A stretch of 46,119 nt of DNA from Comamonadaceae bacterium (GTDB taxonomy: Bacteria; Pseudomonadota; Gammaproteobacteria; Burkholderiales; Burkholderiaceae_C), in the NCBI GenBank assembly GCA_008080595.1, contig VIKI01000011.1:6212-52330 (forward strand), given 5' to 3'. The position numbers and the translations under genes were made by a program. Shown in pieces: positions 33,880 through 42,200 of this stretch; the first letter of the stretch is position 1, and every line of letters begins with the position of its first letter. Below the pieces are notes generated by a model. It made no database searches, had not been told where the DNA came from, and worked only from the letters and a program-made list of their open reading frames with translations.

Positions 33880-36800
33880 GTGAAGACACATCTCAGTTTT
33901 GAAACCAAGGTGCTGGTCGCATTTGCCATTGCCGTGCTGGTGGTGGTGAGCCTTGCCATGACCACCTGGACAATTGCAAGGGGTGCTGCGGATGCAGCCG
34001 ACAGGGTGGCTCACACCCATACAGTGCTTGATAGCCTTGCCCAGATCAAGAGCGACACGCTGCAGATCGAATTCAGTACACAGAGTTTCAGAATTTCAGG
34101 TGATACAGCGCGACTTGTTGAGCGCGATGCCACGATTCTGACCCGGGAAGCTGCCCTGCAGAAAATCACGCAGCTCACCATCGACAACGCTCAACAACAA
34201 GAGCACGTCAGGCAACTGAATGAGGTGATCAGTGAGCGTATTGCCATCTCCAAACGTGTGGAGTGGCTGCGCAAAACTGAAGGAATGGCCGCAGCAAGTG
34301 CCTATGTGGCCGTCGCTCCACTCAAGCAAACACGCGAACGCACCTACAGACTGCTGCGCGAAATGGAAGATGAGGAGCGCGAGTTGCTCAAGACTCAAGA
34401 TGCCGAGCAGTTGCACGCGCACCAAACCATGGTGACCGCCGGTGCGCTGGTGGCGATGTTGCTGCTGCTGTTGCTTGCCGCAACCTACCTCTTGATCCGA
34501 AGGCAATTCAGGGAAACGGAAGCCAGCCGACGCGCACTGGTCAATAGCGAAGAGCGTCTTTCCACCACTTTGGATTCGATTGGTGATGGGGTGCTGGCAA
34601 CAGACACCCAGGGGCGTATCACCCGCATGAATCCGGTTGCCGAAGTGCTGACCGGGTGGCCAATCAGCCAAGCCTTGGGGCTTCATGTTGAAGAGGTGTT
34701 TTGCATCATTCATGAGCAAACACGCGAACGTGCGGTGATTCCAGTGATGACGGTACTGGCCACAGGCACTGTCCAGGGTTTGGCCAATCACACGCTTCTG
34801 ATTGGAAAAGATGGCCACGAGCATCCTATTGCCGACAGCGCGGCACCCATACGGGATAGCGCCGGGCAGCTGACGGGTGTGGTGCTTGTTTTTCGTGATG
34901 TGGCCACTGAGCGCCAGGCACACAAGATGATTCGCGAGCAAAACGAACTGCTGGAGCAACGTGTCCATGAACGGACTTTGCAATTGCAAGAGAGCGAAGG
35001 TCATTTACGCAGCGTGATCAGCAATGTGCCGGCTTTGATCGCCTATGTGGATGCCCAACAGCACTATGTCTATGCCAATCAGCAGTACCAGGCGCGATTT
35101 GCGCCCGAGCGTAGCGGTATTGCAGGTTGTACGGTGAGCGAGATTTTGGGCCCGGATCGTTATGCCATTGCCTCTCCGCTGATTGCGAAAGTGTTGCAAG
35201 GAGAACCGCAAAGCTACGACTGGCAACCTTTCCCCGGTGTGTGGCAGGTGATCAACTATTTGCCCAAACGTGATGATCAGGATCGGGTGATGGGTTATTA
35301 CGTTCTGGGTGCCGACATCACCGAGCGCAAACACGCTGAAGCAAAAATAACAACGCTGAATGCAGAACTTGAGGCACACGTGCGCGAGCTTGAGCATGTC
35401 AGCCGTGCACTCAGAACCCTGAGTGCGGGTAACCGGGCCATGCTTCGCGCCGTGAATGAAGAAGATCTGCTGGCGAGCATGTGCCGGGCTATTGTGGGCG
35501 CGGGTGGTTATGGCATGGCGGTGGTGTGGTACCGCAGGGACGACGAATCCAGCTCACTGTGGCCCATGGCCGAGAGTGGTTATTCAGATGGCTTGGCTGC
35601 CTTGCGCAATCTGAAAGTAAGCTGGGCAGACCATACACATGGTCGCGGGGCAGCTGCCAATGCCATTCGCACAGGGCAGACCACTGTGGTTCGTGACATG
35701 TTGACCGATCCGAACTACGCACCATGGCGAGCATTCCTGAACGGCAATGCTTCAGCCATTGCCTGCCCACTGCGGGTTGGCAATGAGGTGATTGGTGCAC
35801 TCACCATTTACCACAATGAAAAAAATGCCTTTGAGCCGGACGAGGCAGAACTGCTCACCGAGTCGGCGGATGACCTGGCCTTTGGTATTGCCACCCTGCG
35901 TGCGCGCACGGAGCAGCAAAGAACCCAGGAGGTGATGCATCACCTGTCCCGTCATGACGTACTCACAGGCTTGCCTAACATGACCCAGTTCACTGAGCTT
36001 CTGACAATAGCCATTGAAGAAGGGGGTCAGCTGAACCAGCCATTCGCAGTGCTTCAAACCAATATTGAGCAGCTGAGCGACATCAACGACACCCTGGGTT
36101 TCAGCCAGGGAGATCAAATGCTGCGGGAGTTTGCCACCAGGCTTGGCAGCGTTGCGCCCGCATCTGCCTCGGTGGCCCGCTTGCGCGGGAACGAATTCGC
36201 GATTCTGCTGCGCAATAGCGGCGCGGCTGAAGCGCTCGATACGCTGCATCACCTCAGCCAGCAGTTGCTGCAGCCCTTCCAGATGACTGACATTTCACTT
36301 GACGTGACGACCAAGGCCGGAATCAGCTTGTTCCCAGACCACGGTGAGACACCTCATGATCTGTACCGTCATGTGGATATTGCGATCCATTTGGCCAAGA
36401 AAAAGGGGCGGGATTACGTGATCTTCGACCCGGCCAGGAGTCAAGGTCAAATCCACCGCCTGAGTATGGCGGGAGAACTCCGGCGCGCCATCGAGGCAGG
36501 TGATCTGGCGCTTTACCTGCAGCCCAAAGTGGAGATGGCGACCGGCCGTGTCTGCGGCGCTGAGGGGCTGGTTCGCTGGCGCCACGCCGAACGCGGTTTG
36601 ATCATGCCCGGCGAATTCATCGGTCTTGCGGAACATACCGGGTTGATCAAACCCCTGACCGAGTGGGTGATGGAGACCAGCTTGCGACTCAACCACACCT
36701 GGGAACGCGCGGGCTGCGCACTGCCGATTGCGGTCAATCTCTCGGCACGAAACCTGCACGATGAAAATCTGCTGGAAAAAGTTCGCCAATTGCAGCTGGC

Positions 36801-37263
36801 ATGGGGGGTGTCTGCGAGACTGTTTGAACTGGAAATCACCGAAAGCACGGTCATGGATGACGCTGAATTCTCATTGCGCGTCCTGCATGGCTTGCGTGAT
36901 GCCGGTATTCCCCTCTATATCGATGATTTTGGTACGGGCTATTCTTCTCTGGGTTATTTGCAGAGGCTACCGGTGTCGTACATCAAGATTGACCAGTCGT
37001 TTGTGTTCGGAATGTTGACCAGCAAAGAGTCTTCGGTGATTGTGCGATCCACCATCGATCTGGCCCATGATCTTGGCCAAAAGGTGGTGGCAGAGGGCGT
37101 TGAAACCCAAGAGCACTGGAACCAACTCGCCGCATTTGGTTGCGACATTGCTCAGGGCTACTTCTTGTCCAGACCGATGCCCGCAGAAGATTTTCAGAGT
37201 TGGGTCAAGCAATTTCGTGCACCGGTGAACCTTCCACCGGGTGATTATTGTGTCATTGAATAG
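33880..37263 (+). CDS. Large PAS-PAS-GAF-GGDEF-EAL sensor phosphodiesterase
   Basis: This 1127-residue protein starts with GTG 33880. It has a membrane helix at about 8-28, a periplasmic helical sensor (about 30-185), a second membrane helix (VTAGALVAMLLLLLLAATYL), two PAS domains (SIGDGVLATDTQG..., ITERKHAE ends), a GAF domain (LRAVNEEDLL... to LTIYHNEKNAF), a GGDEF domain and an EAL domain. The cyclase motif is RGNEF, not GGDEF, so cyclase activity is unlikely. The phosphodiesterase motif is EGL with VNLSARNL, ITESTVMDD, DDFGTGYSSLG and VAEGVET, so c-di-GMP hydrolysis is retained. The degenerate GGDEF domain probably senses GTP. Confidence 0.93.
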   Translation: MKTHLSFETKVLVAFAIAVLVVVSLAMTTWTIARGAADAADRVAHTHTVLDSLAQIKSDTLQIEFSTQSFRISGDTARLVERDATILTREAALQKITQLTIDNAQQQEHVRQLNEVISERIAISKRVEWLRKTEGMAAASAYVAVAPLKQTRERTYRLLREMEDEERELLKTQDAEQLHAHQTMVTAGALVAMLLLLLLAATYLLIRRQFRETEASRRALVNSEERLSTTLDSIGDGVLATDTQGRITRMNPVAEVLTGWPISQALGLHVEEVFCIIHEQTRERAVIPVMTVLATGTVQGLANHTLLIGKDGHEHPIADSAAPIRDSAGQLTGVVLVFRDVATERQAHKMIREQNELLEQRVHERTLQLQESEGHLRSVISNVPALIAYVDAQQHYVYANQQYQARFAPERSGIAGCTVSEILGPDRYAIASPLIAKVLQGEPQSYDWQPFPGVWQVINYLPKRDDQDRVMGYYVLGADITERKHAEAKITTLNAELEAHVRELEHVSRALRTLSAGNRAMLRAVNEEDLLASMCRAIVGAGGYGMAVVWYRRDDESSSLWPMAESGYSDGLAALRNLKVSWADHTHGRGAAANAIRTGQTTVVRDMLTDPNYAPWRAFLNGNASAIACPLRVGNEVIGALTIYHNEKNAFEPDEAELLTESADDLAFGIATLRARTEQQRTQEVMHHLSRHDVLTGLPNMTQFTELLTIAIEEGGQLNQPFAVLQTNIEQLSDINDTLGFSQGDQMLREFATRLGSVAPASASVARLRGNEFAILLRNSGAAEALDTLHHLSQQLLQPFQMTDISLDVTTKAGISLFPDHGETPHDLYRHVDIAIHLAKKKGRDYVIFDPARSQGQIHRLSMAGELRRAIEAGDLALYLQPKVEMATGRVCGAEGLVRWRHAERGLIMPGEFIGLAEHTGLIKPLTEWVMETSLRLNHTWERAGCALPIAVNLSARNLHDENLLEKVRQLQLAWGVSARLFELEITESTVMDDAEFSLRVLHGLRDAGIPLYIDDFGTGYSSLGYLQRLPVSYIKIDQSFVFGMLTSKESSVIVRSTIDLAHDLGQKVVAEGVETQEHWNQLAAFGCDIAQGYFLSRPMPAEDFQSWVKQFRAPVNLPPGDYCVIE

Positions 37264-37266
37264 CTC

Positions 37267-37325
37267 TGCATTTTGTAGCTTCTTGCGCATATTCCATATG
37301 GCCTAGAGGTTAATTTTTCATAAAT
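37267..37325 (+). repeat. Intergenic repeat, copy A
   Basis: This 59-base segment contains TAGCTTCTTGCGCAT and GAGGTTAATTTTTCATAAAT and aligns along most of its length with copy B (41108-41171). It directly follows the GGDEF-EAL stop codon. The sequence resembles a short intergenic repeat I recall as abundant in Rhodoferax-like and related Comamonadaceae genomes; that recall was not checked. Confidence 0.5.
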
Positions 37326-37327
37326 AT

Positions 37328-37344
37328 GTGTGAACGGGTCACAC
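37328..37344. promoter_or_regulatory. Perfect inverted repeat upstream of the DUF1800 gene
   Basis: GTGTGA (37328-37333), five bases ACGGG, and TCACAC (37339-37344) form a perfect dyad about 185 bases upstream of the DUF1800 start. The half-site resembles CRP/FNR-family half-sites, but their usual spacer is six bases, so the recognising protein is uncertain. Confidence 0.4.
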
Positions 37345-37527
37345 GAAGAACAAGCGTACGCCCTGTGGTGTTTAGATCAGGAGCAGCCCAACTCCAGGAT
37401 CGGTTGCGCAAGGCATCAGGCTGCGTTCTGCTTTGTTACAAATAGTCGCATTTGTTGCGCCCAATGAACAGGCTTTGACCAAACTTTGCAGTTACGCTGC
37501 CCGCTTTGTTGTTACGGGTGCAAAAAC

Positions 37528-39621
37528 ATGCTCATCACACCATCCAAGGATTGCCACGCGGAACAAGACGCGGATCGATCCCATGCCAGTCCGGTGAAAA
37601 TCAGCGCCACTGTGTTGAGTGGTGCCCTCGCCGCCGCATGCGGCGGCGGCGGTGGTGGAGATAGCAGTGGTGCAAGCCTTTCCACAACCACAGGTACAAC
37701 CACCGCCCCGATCTCAAGCAGCGGCAGTGGTGGAGCAAGCCCCCCTGCAACAACCGGAACCACCACCCCCATCACAACCAGTGATGGCGGCGCAGCAAAC
37801 ATCGCCACAACAACAGGTGCCACCACCACTCCAAGCATAGGCAGCAGTGGAGCAAGTACCCCCGCAACAATTGCCCCAAGCCCAAGCCCAAGCCCAAGCC
37901 CAAGCCCAAGCCCAGCTCCAGCTCCAGCTCCAGCTCCAGCTCCAGCTCCAATCACACTCACCGGCTTGACCTACGCCTACACCGTGGCAGCAAGCGACGA
38001 AGAGGCTGCCAGGTTTTTGCTGCAAGCCCAGTTTTCTGCCTCTGATACCGAGATGGCAGCGGTGCGCAGCCAGGGGTATACACCCTGGCTGGCGCAGCAA
38101 TTTGCGGCTCCTGCCAGCACCACAGGCTTTGACTGGCTGAACGCCCGTGGCTATGCCAGCATTGACAGCACGACCCGTTACTTTGACAACGGCTATCCCG
38201 GTGACTACATGATCTGGCATCAGCTCATGACCTCCAGCGACACGGTACGCAAACGTATGGCGCTGGCCTTGTCTGAGTTTTTTGTGGTGTCGCTTATCGG
38301 GCTGGATTTCAGTTGGCGAAGCCACGCCATTGCGGCCTGGTGGGACATGCTGGTCGCCAATGCCTTGGGCAACTACCGCAAGCTGCTGGAAGACGTGACG
38401 CTGAACCCGGCCATGGGGTTTTACCTGAACACCAAGGGCAATCTGAAAGAGAACAGCAAAACCGGCCGTGCACCCGACGAAAACTATGGCCGGGAGATCA
38501 TGCAGTTGTTCAGCATCGGCCTGTACCAGCTCAACCTGGATGGCACCGAAAAACGCGATGGCAGTGGCAACAAGATCGAAACCTACTCGCAAAGTGACAT
38601 CAGCAACATTGCCCGCGTCTTCACCGGTTGGGACTTTGACCAGACCCAAAACGTCAACACGCTGGAACCGGTGAACAATCGCACCATTCCCAACACCGCC
38701 TTCACGCGGCTGCCCATGCGCCTGACTGCAGCCAACCACTCGACACTGGCTGCCAGCTTTCTGGGCATCACCATCCCGGCCAATACCGACGCTGTGACGG
38801 CGCTGAAGATGGCCTTGGACACGCTGTTCAACCATCCCAACGTCGGCCCCTTCTTTGGCAAGCAGATGATCCAGCGCCTGGTCACCAGCAACCCCAGCCC
38901 GGCCTATGTGGCACGGGTGGCCAGCGTCTTCAACAACAATGGCACGGGTGTACGTGGCGACTTGAAGGCGGTGTTTGCTGCCGTGTTGCTGGATGACGAG
39001 GCACGCGGCCCAGCGGGGCTGACACAAAGTGGCTTTGGCAAACTGCGCGAACCCATGCTGCGGCTGATTCAGTGGGGGCGCAGTTTTGGCATCAACTCAG
39101 CGCGTGGCAGCTGGAAGATTGGCGATCAGAGCGATGCGGCTTCACGGCTGGGGCAAAGCCCGTTGCGCTCCCCCAGCGTGTTCAACTACTTTCGCCCCGG
39201 TTATGTGCCCCCCAGCAGCGCACTGAGTGCCACGCAGTCACCGGCCCCGGAGTTTCAGTTGGTGAATGAGAGCAGCGTGGGGGGCTACCTGAACGTGATG
39301 CAAGGCATCATTCGCAATGGCCTGTGGGTCAGTGCCCCTGAGCTGCCCAACAACAACATCAGCAATGCCAACAATGGCTATGACATCACCGCAGCGTATA
39401 CGGCCGAGCTGGCTCTGGTGCTGGATGCCACAGCGCTGGTCAAACGGCTGAACCTGATTCTGTGCGCCGGGCAACTGTCTGCGGCCAACCAGAGCCTGAT
39501 CGTGAGCGCACTCAATGCCACGGCACTCACCGTCAGCAGCACGGCCAGTGCCAAGCTCAATCGTGTGGCTGCTGCCGTGCTGCTGGTCATGGCCAGCAGC
39601 GACTACCTGATTCAAAAATAG
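37528..39621 (+). CDS. Exported DUF1800 protein with low-complexity linker
   Basis: The 697-residue protein starts at ATG 37528. The leader region ends SGALAAAC, a likely lipobox, so it is probably a lipoprotein. Residues about 35-145 are a low-complexity linker of Ser/Thr/Gly repeats followed by (SP)n and (AP)n runs, encoded by short tandem hexamers. The globular part has DUF1800 signatures: ARFLLQAQFSASD, RMALALSEFFVVS, NYGREIMQLFSIGLYQLN, FTGWDF and LREPMLRLIQWGRSF. DUF1800 and DUF1501 genes are routinely paired, as here. The function is unknown, and the protein is probably envelope-located. Confidence 0.9.
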   Translation: MLITPSKDCHAEQDADRSHASPVKISATVLSGALAAACGGGGGGDSSGASLSTTTGTTTAPISSSGSGGASPPATTGTTTPITTSDGGAANIATTTGATTTPSIGSSGASTPATIAPSPSPSPSPSPSPAPAPAPAPAPAPITLTGLTYAYTVAASDEEAARFLLQAQFSASDTEMAAVRSQGYTPWLAQQFAAPASTTGFDWLNARGYASIDSTTRYFDNGYPGDYMIWHQLMTSSDTVRKRMALALSEFFVVSLIGLDFSWRSHAIAAWWDMLVANALGNYRKLLEDVTLNPAMGFYLNTKGNLKENSKTGRAPDENYGREIMQLFSIGLYQLNLDGTEKRDGSGNKIETYSQSDISNIARVFTGWDFDQTQNVNTLEPVNNRTIPNTAFTRLPMRLTAANHSTLAASFLGITIPANTDAVTALKMALDTLFNHPNVGPFFGKQMIQRLVTSNPSPAYVARVASVFNNNGTGVRGDLKAVFAAVLLDDEARGPAGLTQSGFGKLREPMLRLIQWGRSFGINSARGSWKIGDQSDAASRLGQSPLRSPSVFNYFRPGYVPPSSALSATQSPAPEFQLVNESSVGGYLNVMQGIIRNGLWVSAPELPNNNISNANNGYDITAAYTAELALVLDATALVKRLNLILCAGQLSAANQSLIVSALNATALTVSSTASAKLNRVAAAVLLVMASSDYLIQK
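37875..37950 (+). repeat. In-frame hexanucleotide repeats
   Basis: Six tandem copies of CCCAAG (about 37875-37910) are followed by five full and one partial copy of CTCCAG (37916-37950), encoding Ser-Pro and Ala-Pro dipeptides in the DUF1800 linker. Units of six keep the frame, so slippage would change linker length and not switch the gene off. Confidence 0.9.
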
Positions 39622-39629
39622 GACAAGCC

Positions 39630-41087
39630 ATGCACCCGATGCCCACCGACAAACTCTCCCGCCGTACATTCTTGCGTCGCAGCACCCAACTGGCTTTGAC
39701 CGGTACGGCGCTGCCCTTCGCGCTCAATCTGGCGGCCATCGGCGAAGCCGCCGCCTTCAATGCCACCGACTACAAAGCCCTGGTCTGCGTGTTTTTGTAT
39801 GGCGGCAATGACTATGCCAACACCGTTATCACCTACGACGATGCCAGCTACAACCTGTACAACACCATCCGTGGTGGCGGTACGGGTCAGACCGCAGGCG
39901 GTATTGCACTGGCCAAGGCCGACCTGACACCCACCCTGTTGAACCCGGTCACTGCGCTGGCTGGTGGACGGCAATATGCGCTGCATCCGGCCATGACCGG
40001 GTTGGCCAATTTGTTCAACAGCGGCAAGGCGGCGGTGCAGCTCAATGTCGGGCCACTTGTGGTGCCCTTGACCCGGGCTCAATACAGTGGCGCGGATCGT
40101 GTCACCTACCCGCTGCCACCCAAGCTGTTTTCCCATAACGACCAAACGTCGATCTGGCAATCGTCCTCGCCCGAGGGCTCCACCATTGGCTGGGGCGGCA
40201 ATATGGGCGATCTGGCGCTTTCCAGCAACGCCAACTCACTGTTCACCTGCATCAATGTGAGTGGCAACGCGGTGTTTTTGTCGGGTGACAGCGCCTTGTC
40301 CTACCAGGTCAGTACCGGTGGGGCGGTGGCCATCAATGCGGTCAAAAACAATGTGTATGGCTCCAGTGCGGTGAAGACGGCGCTGGCCACTTTGGTGCAA
40401 CAAACGCGCAGTCACACGCTGGAAAACGAATACAACCGCGTCACGACCCGAGCAATCACGGCTGAGGCACAGGTCACCTCCAGTCTGGCTGGGGTGACTT
40501 TGAGCACGGTGTTCCCGTCGGGCAACTCACTGGCTGATCAGCTCAAGATGGTCGCGCGGTTGATTGGTGCACGCACTGCACTGGGGGCCAAACGGCAAGT
40601 GTTCATGGTGTCGATCGGTGGTTTTGACCTGCATGACAACCTGATCGCCCAGCACCCCGGTCTGCTGGGCAAGGTCAGTGATGCCATGACCGCGTTTTAC
40701 AACGCCACGGTTGAGCTGGGCGTGGCCAACCAGGTCACCGCCTTCACCGCCTCGGACTTTGGCCGCACCATGACCTCCAATGGTGATGGCTCCGACCACG
40801 GCTGGGGCAGCCATCACTTCATGGTCGGCGGTGCCGTCAAGGGCCAAGAGTTTTACGGGCCCCCCCCGCCAGTGAGCGTGAGCAACACTGCTGCCGCGCA
40901 GGATCAGTGGCATGTCGGGCAGGGCCGTTTGTTGCCCAGTACCTCGGTCGATCAATATGCCGCCACCCTGGCCACCTGGTTCGGCGTGGCTGGCAACGAG
41001 TTGGCCGGCATCTTGCCCAACCTGAGGCATTTCGGCGCGGCGGCAGGTCGCCCGGATTACCCGACAAATCTGGGCTTCATGCTCTGA
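39630..41087 (+). CDS. DUF1501 family protein with Tat signal
   Basis: This 485-residue protein starts at ATG 39630, eight bases after the DUF1800 stop and behind AGGA. A twin-arginine signal is visible (SRRTFLRRSTQLALTG, ending near GEAAA). DUF1501 signatures include ALVCVFLYGGNDYANTV, HPAMTGLANLFNSG, KRQVFMVSIGGFDLHDN and FTASDFGRTM, and SDHGWGSHHFMVGG is conserved. DUF1501 belongs to the alkaline-phosphatase/sulfatase-like superfamily, but its substrate is unknown. It is exported folded and probably acts with the DUF1800 partner. Confidence 0.93.
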   Translation: MHPMPTDKLSRRTFLRRSTQLALTGTALPFALNLAAIGEAAAFNATDYKALVCVFLYGGNDYANTVITYDDASYNLYNTIRGGGTGQTAGGIALAKADLTPTLLNPVTALAGGRQYALHPAMTGLANLFNSGKAAVQLNVGPLVVPLTRAQYSGADRVTYPLPPKLFSHNDQTSIWQSSSPEGSTIGWGGNMGDLALSSNANSLFTCINVSGNAVFLSGDSALSYQVSTGGAVAINAVKNNVYGSSAVKTALATLVQQTRSHTLENEYNRVTTRAITAEAQVTSSLAGVTLSTVFPSGNSLADQLKMVARLIGARTALGAKRQVFMVSIGGFDLHDNLIAQHPGLLGKVSDAMTAFYNATVELGVANQVTAFTASDFGRTMTSNGDGSDHGWGSHHFMVGGAVKGQEFYGPPPPVSVSNTAAAQDQWHVGQGRLLPSTSVDQYAATLATWFGVAGNELAGILPNLRHFGAAAGRPDYPTNLGFML

Positions 41088-41107
41088 AATCAAGCGCCAA
41101 CCATTCA

Positions 41108-41171
41108 TGCTATACATTCAATAGCTGTTTGCGCATTGTTGATAAGCGCCACAGGCCAATAATTCATAAAT
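41108..41171 (+). repeat. Intergenic repeat, copy B
   Basis: This 64-base element includes TGCTATACATTCAATAGCTG and CAGGCCAATAATTCATAAAT, with a TAGCT...GCGCAT core and a shared CATAAAT end with copy A at 37267-37325. It lies between the DUF1501 gene and the methylglyoxal synthase gene. The left part contains the dyad GCTAT/ATAGC. Confidence 0.55.
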
Positions 41172-41257
41172 TTCCAGCAAGCATCGGCATGACACGGATG
41201 CCGATTACAGTAGCCCGTATCACGCCCCGCCCGTGGGGCCATAAGGGAACCCGACTC

Positions 41258-42127
41258 ATGAACTTTGGACTTGTTGCACATCGATCACATCGCCTGGGCC
41301 CGGACAGCAGCCTGCTGCGCTGGGCGCGGGCCTGTGAACCTGGCCTGCAGGCGCTTGGCCTGAACCTGCACGCCACCGGCGGGGCCTATGACGCGCTCAG
41401 CAAATACAAACTGCTGGACGGCCAGCTCCACCCCGTGGGCAATGGCCGCGACGGTGGGCTGATGCGCCTGGTCTCGCGCCTGGCGGGTGGCCTGAGTCCG
41501 CAAGCGGCGTTGGATGGGGTGTTCTTTCTGATCGACCCGGTTGACCCGACCTCGATCTACCCTGAAGCGCAAGCCCTCAAACGCCAGTGCGTGATCCACG
41601 GCAAACCTTTTATCTCCACCCTGGCCGGAGCCATGGAATGGGTGGCGGTGGAGCGAGTCAATGCGGGGCATTCCACCCACCTCGTGCCCGAGGTGGCGGC
41701 GCTGTTTGCGCTTGAATCCCAAGTGGCCGCACTGATTGCCCACGATGCCCTGAAAGACCAGATGGTGGCCTTTGCCGCCGAGCATTTCGACACCTTGTCG
41801 CGCTTTGCCGAGCGCGTGGCCACCGGCACCACCGGCAAGCGGCTCAATGAAATGGCCTGGTCACGTGGCTGGCCACAGGCCCAGCCCTGGGTCACACGCT
41901 ACCAAAGCGGCCCGCTCGGCGGTGACGCGCAGATAGCCGAACTGGTGCTGGATCAGCGCTGCCAGAAGGTCATCTTTTTTGAAGACCCGCACGTGGCCCG
42001 CCAGCATGAGGCCGACATCCAGCTGCTGGAGCGTGCGGTATGCAGCACCCACCATGCCACCACCTGCTTCAACACCCCGGCCATGGCCAAGCGCTGGGTG
42101 CAGGCGGTGCAAAGGATGGAGAAATAG
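41258..42127 (+). CDS. mgsA: Tandem two-domain methylglyoxal synthase
   Basis: This 289-residue protein has two MGS-like halves; typical MgsA has only one domain of about 150 residues. The C-terminal half (from about 155) carries the catalytic signature: AHDALKD, ATGTTGK, SGPLGGDAQ and FFEDPHVARQHEAD, matching the aspartates and histidine of E. coli MgsA. The N-terminal half (LVAHRSHRLG, ATGGAYD, NGRDGG, FFLIDPVDP) lacks the HD/K pair and is degenerate. The enzyme turns dihydroxyacetone phosphate into methylglyoxal and phosphate. The start at ATG 41258 follows AAGGGA. A degenerate domain could regulate the active one. Confidence 0.82.
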   Translation: MNFGLVAHRSHRLGPDSSLLRWARACEPGLQALGLNLHATGGAYDALSKYKLLDGQLHPVGNGRDGGLMRLVSRLAGGLSPQAALDGVFFLIDPVDPTSIYPEAQALKRQCVIHGKPFISTLAGAMEWVAVERVNAGHSTHLVPEVAALFALESQVAALIAHDALKDQMVAFAAEHFDTLSRFAERVATGTTGKRLNEMAWSRGWPQAQPWVTRYQSGPLGGDAQIAELVLDQRCQKVIFFEDPHVARQHEADIQLLERAVCSTHHATTCFNTPAMAKRWVQAVQRMEK

Positions 42128-42157
42128 CCCTCACGAAGCATTTCATGGCGTGAAGGG
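42128..42157 (+). terminator. Hairpin after the methylglyoxal synthase gene
   Basis: Immediately after the TAG, CCCTCACG and CGTGAAGGG form an imperfect stem with one bulge and a 13-base loop. No T run follows, so termination is uncertain. Confidence 0.35.
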
Positions 42158-42200
42158 CTGCGGTAGACTGCATTCGTCACAACAGTGAATGGAGTTGATC

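Noticed and set aside
37328..37344. CRP binding site
   Set aside because: The spacer is five bases, not six, so it is kept only as an unassigned inverted repeat.
37875..37950. Possible CRISPR-like repetition
   Set aside because: The units are six-base coding repeats without spacers.
37714..39027. 437-codon minus-strand frame with repeated Trp-Ser and Trp-Ala
   Set aside because: It is the antisense reading of the DUF1800 hexamer repeats and has no family features.
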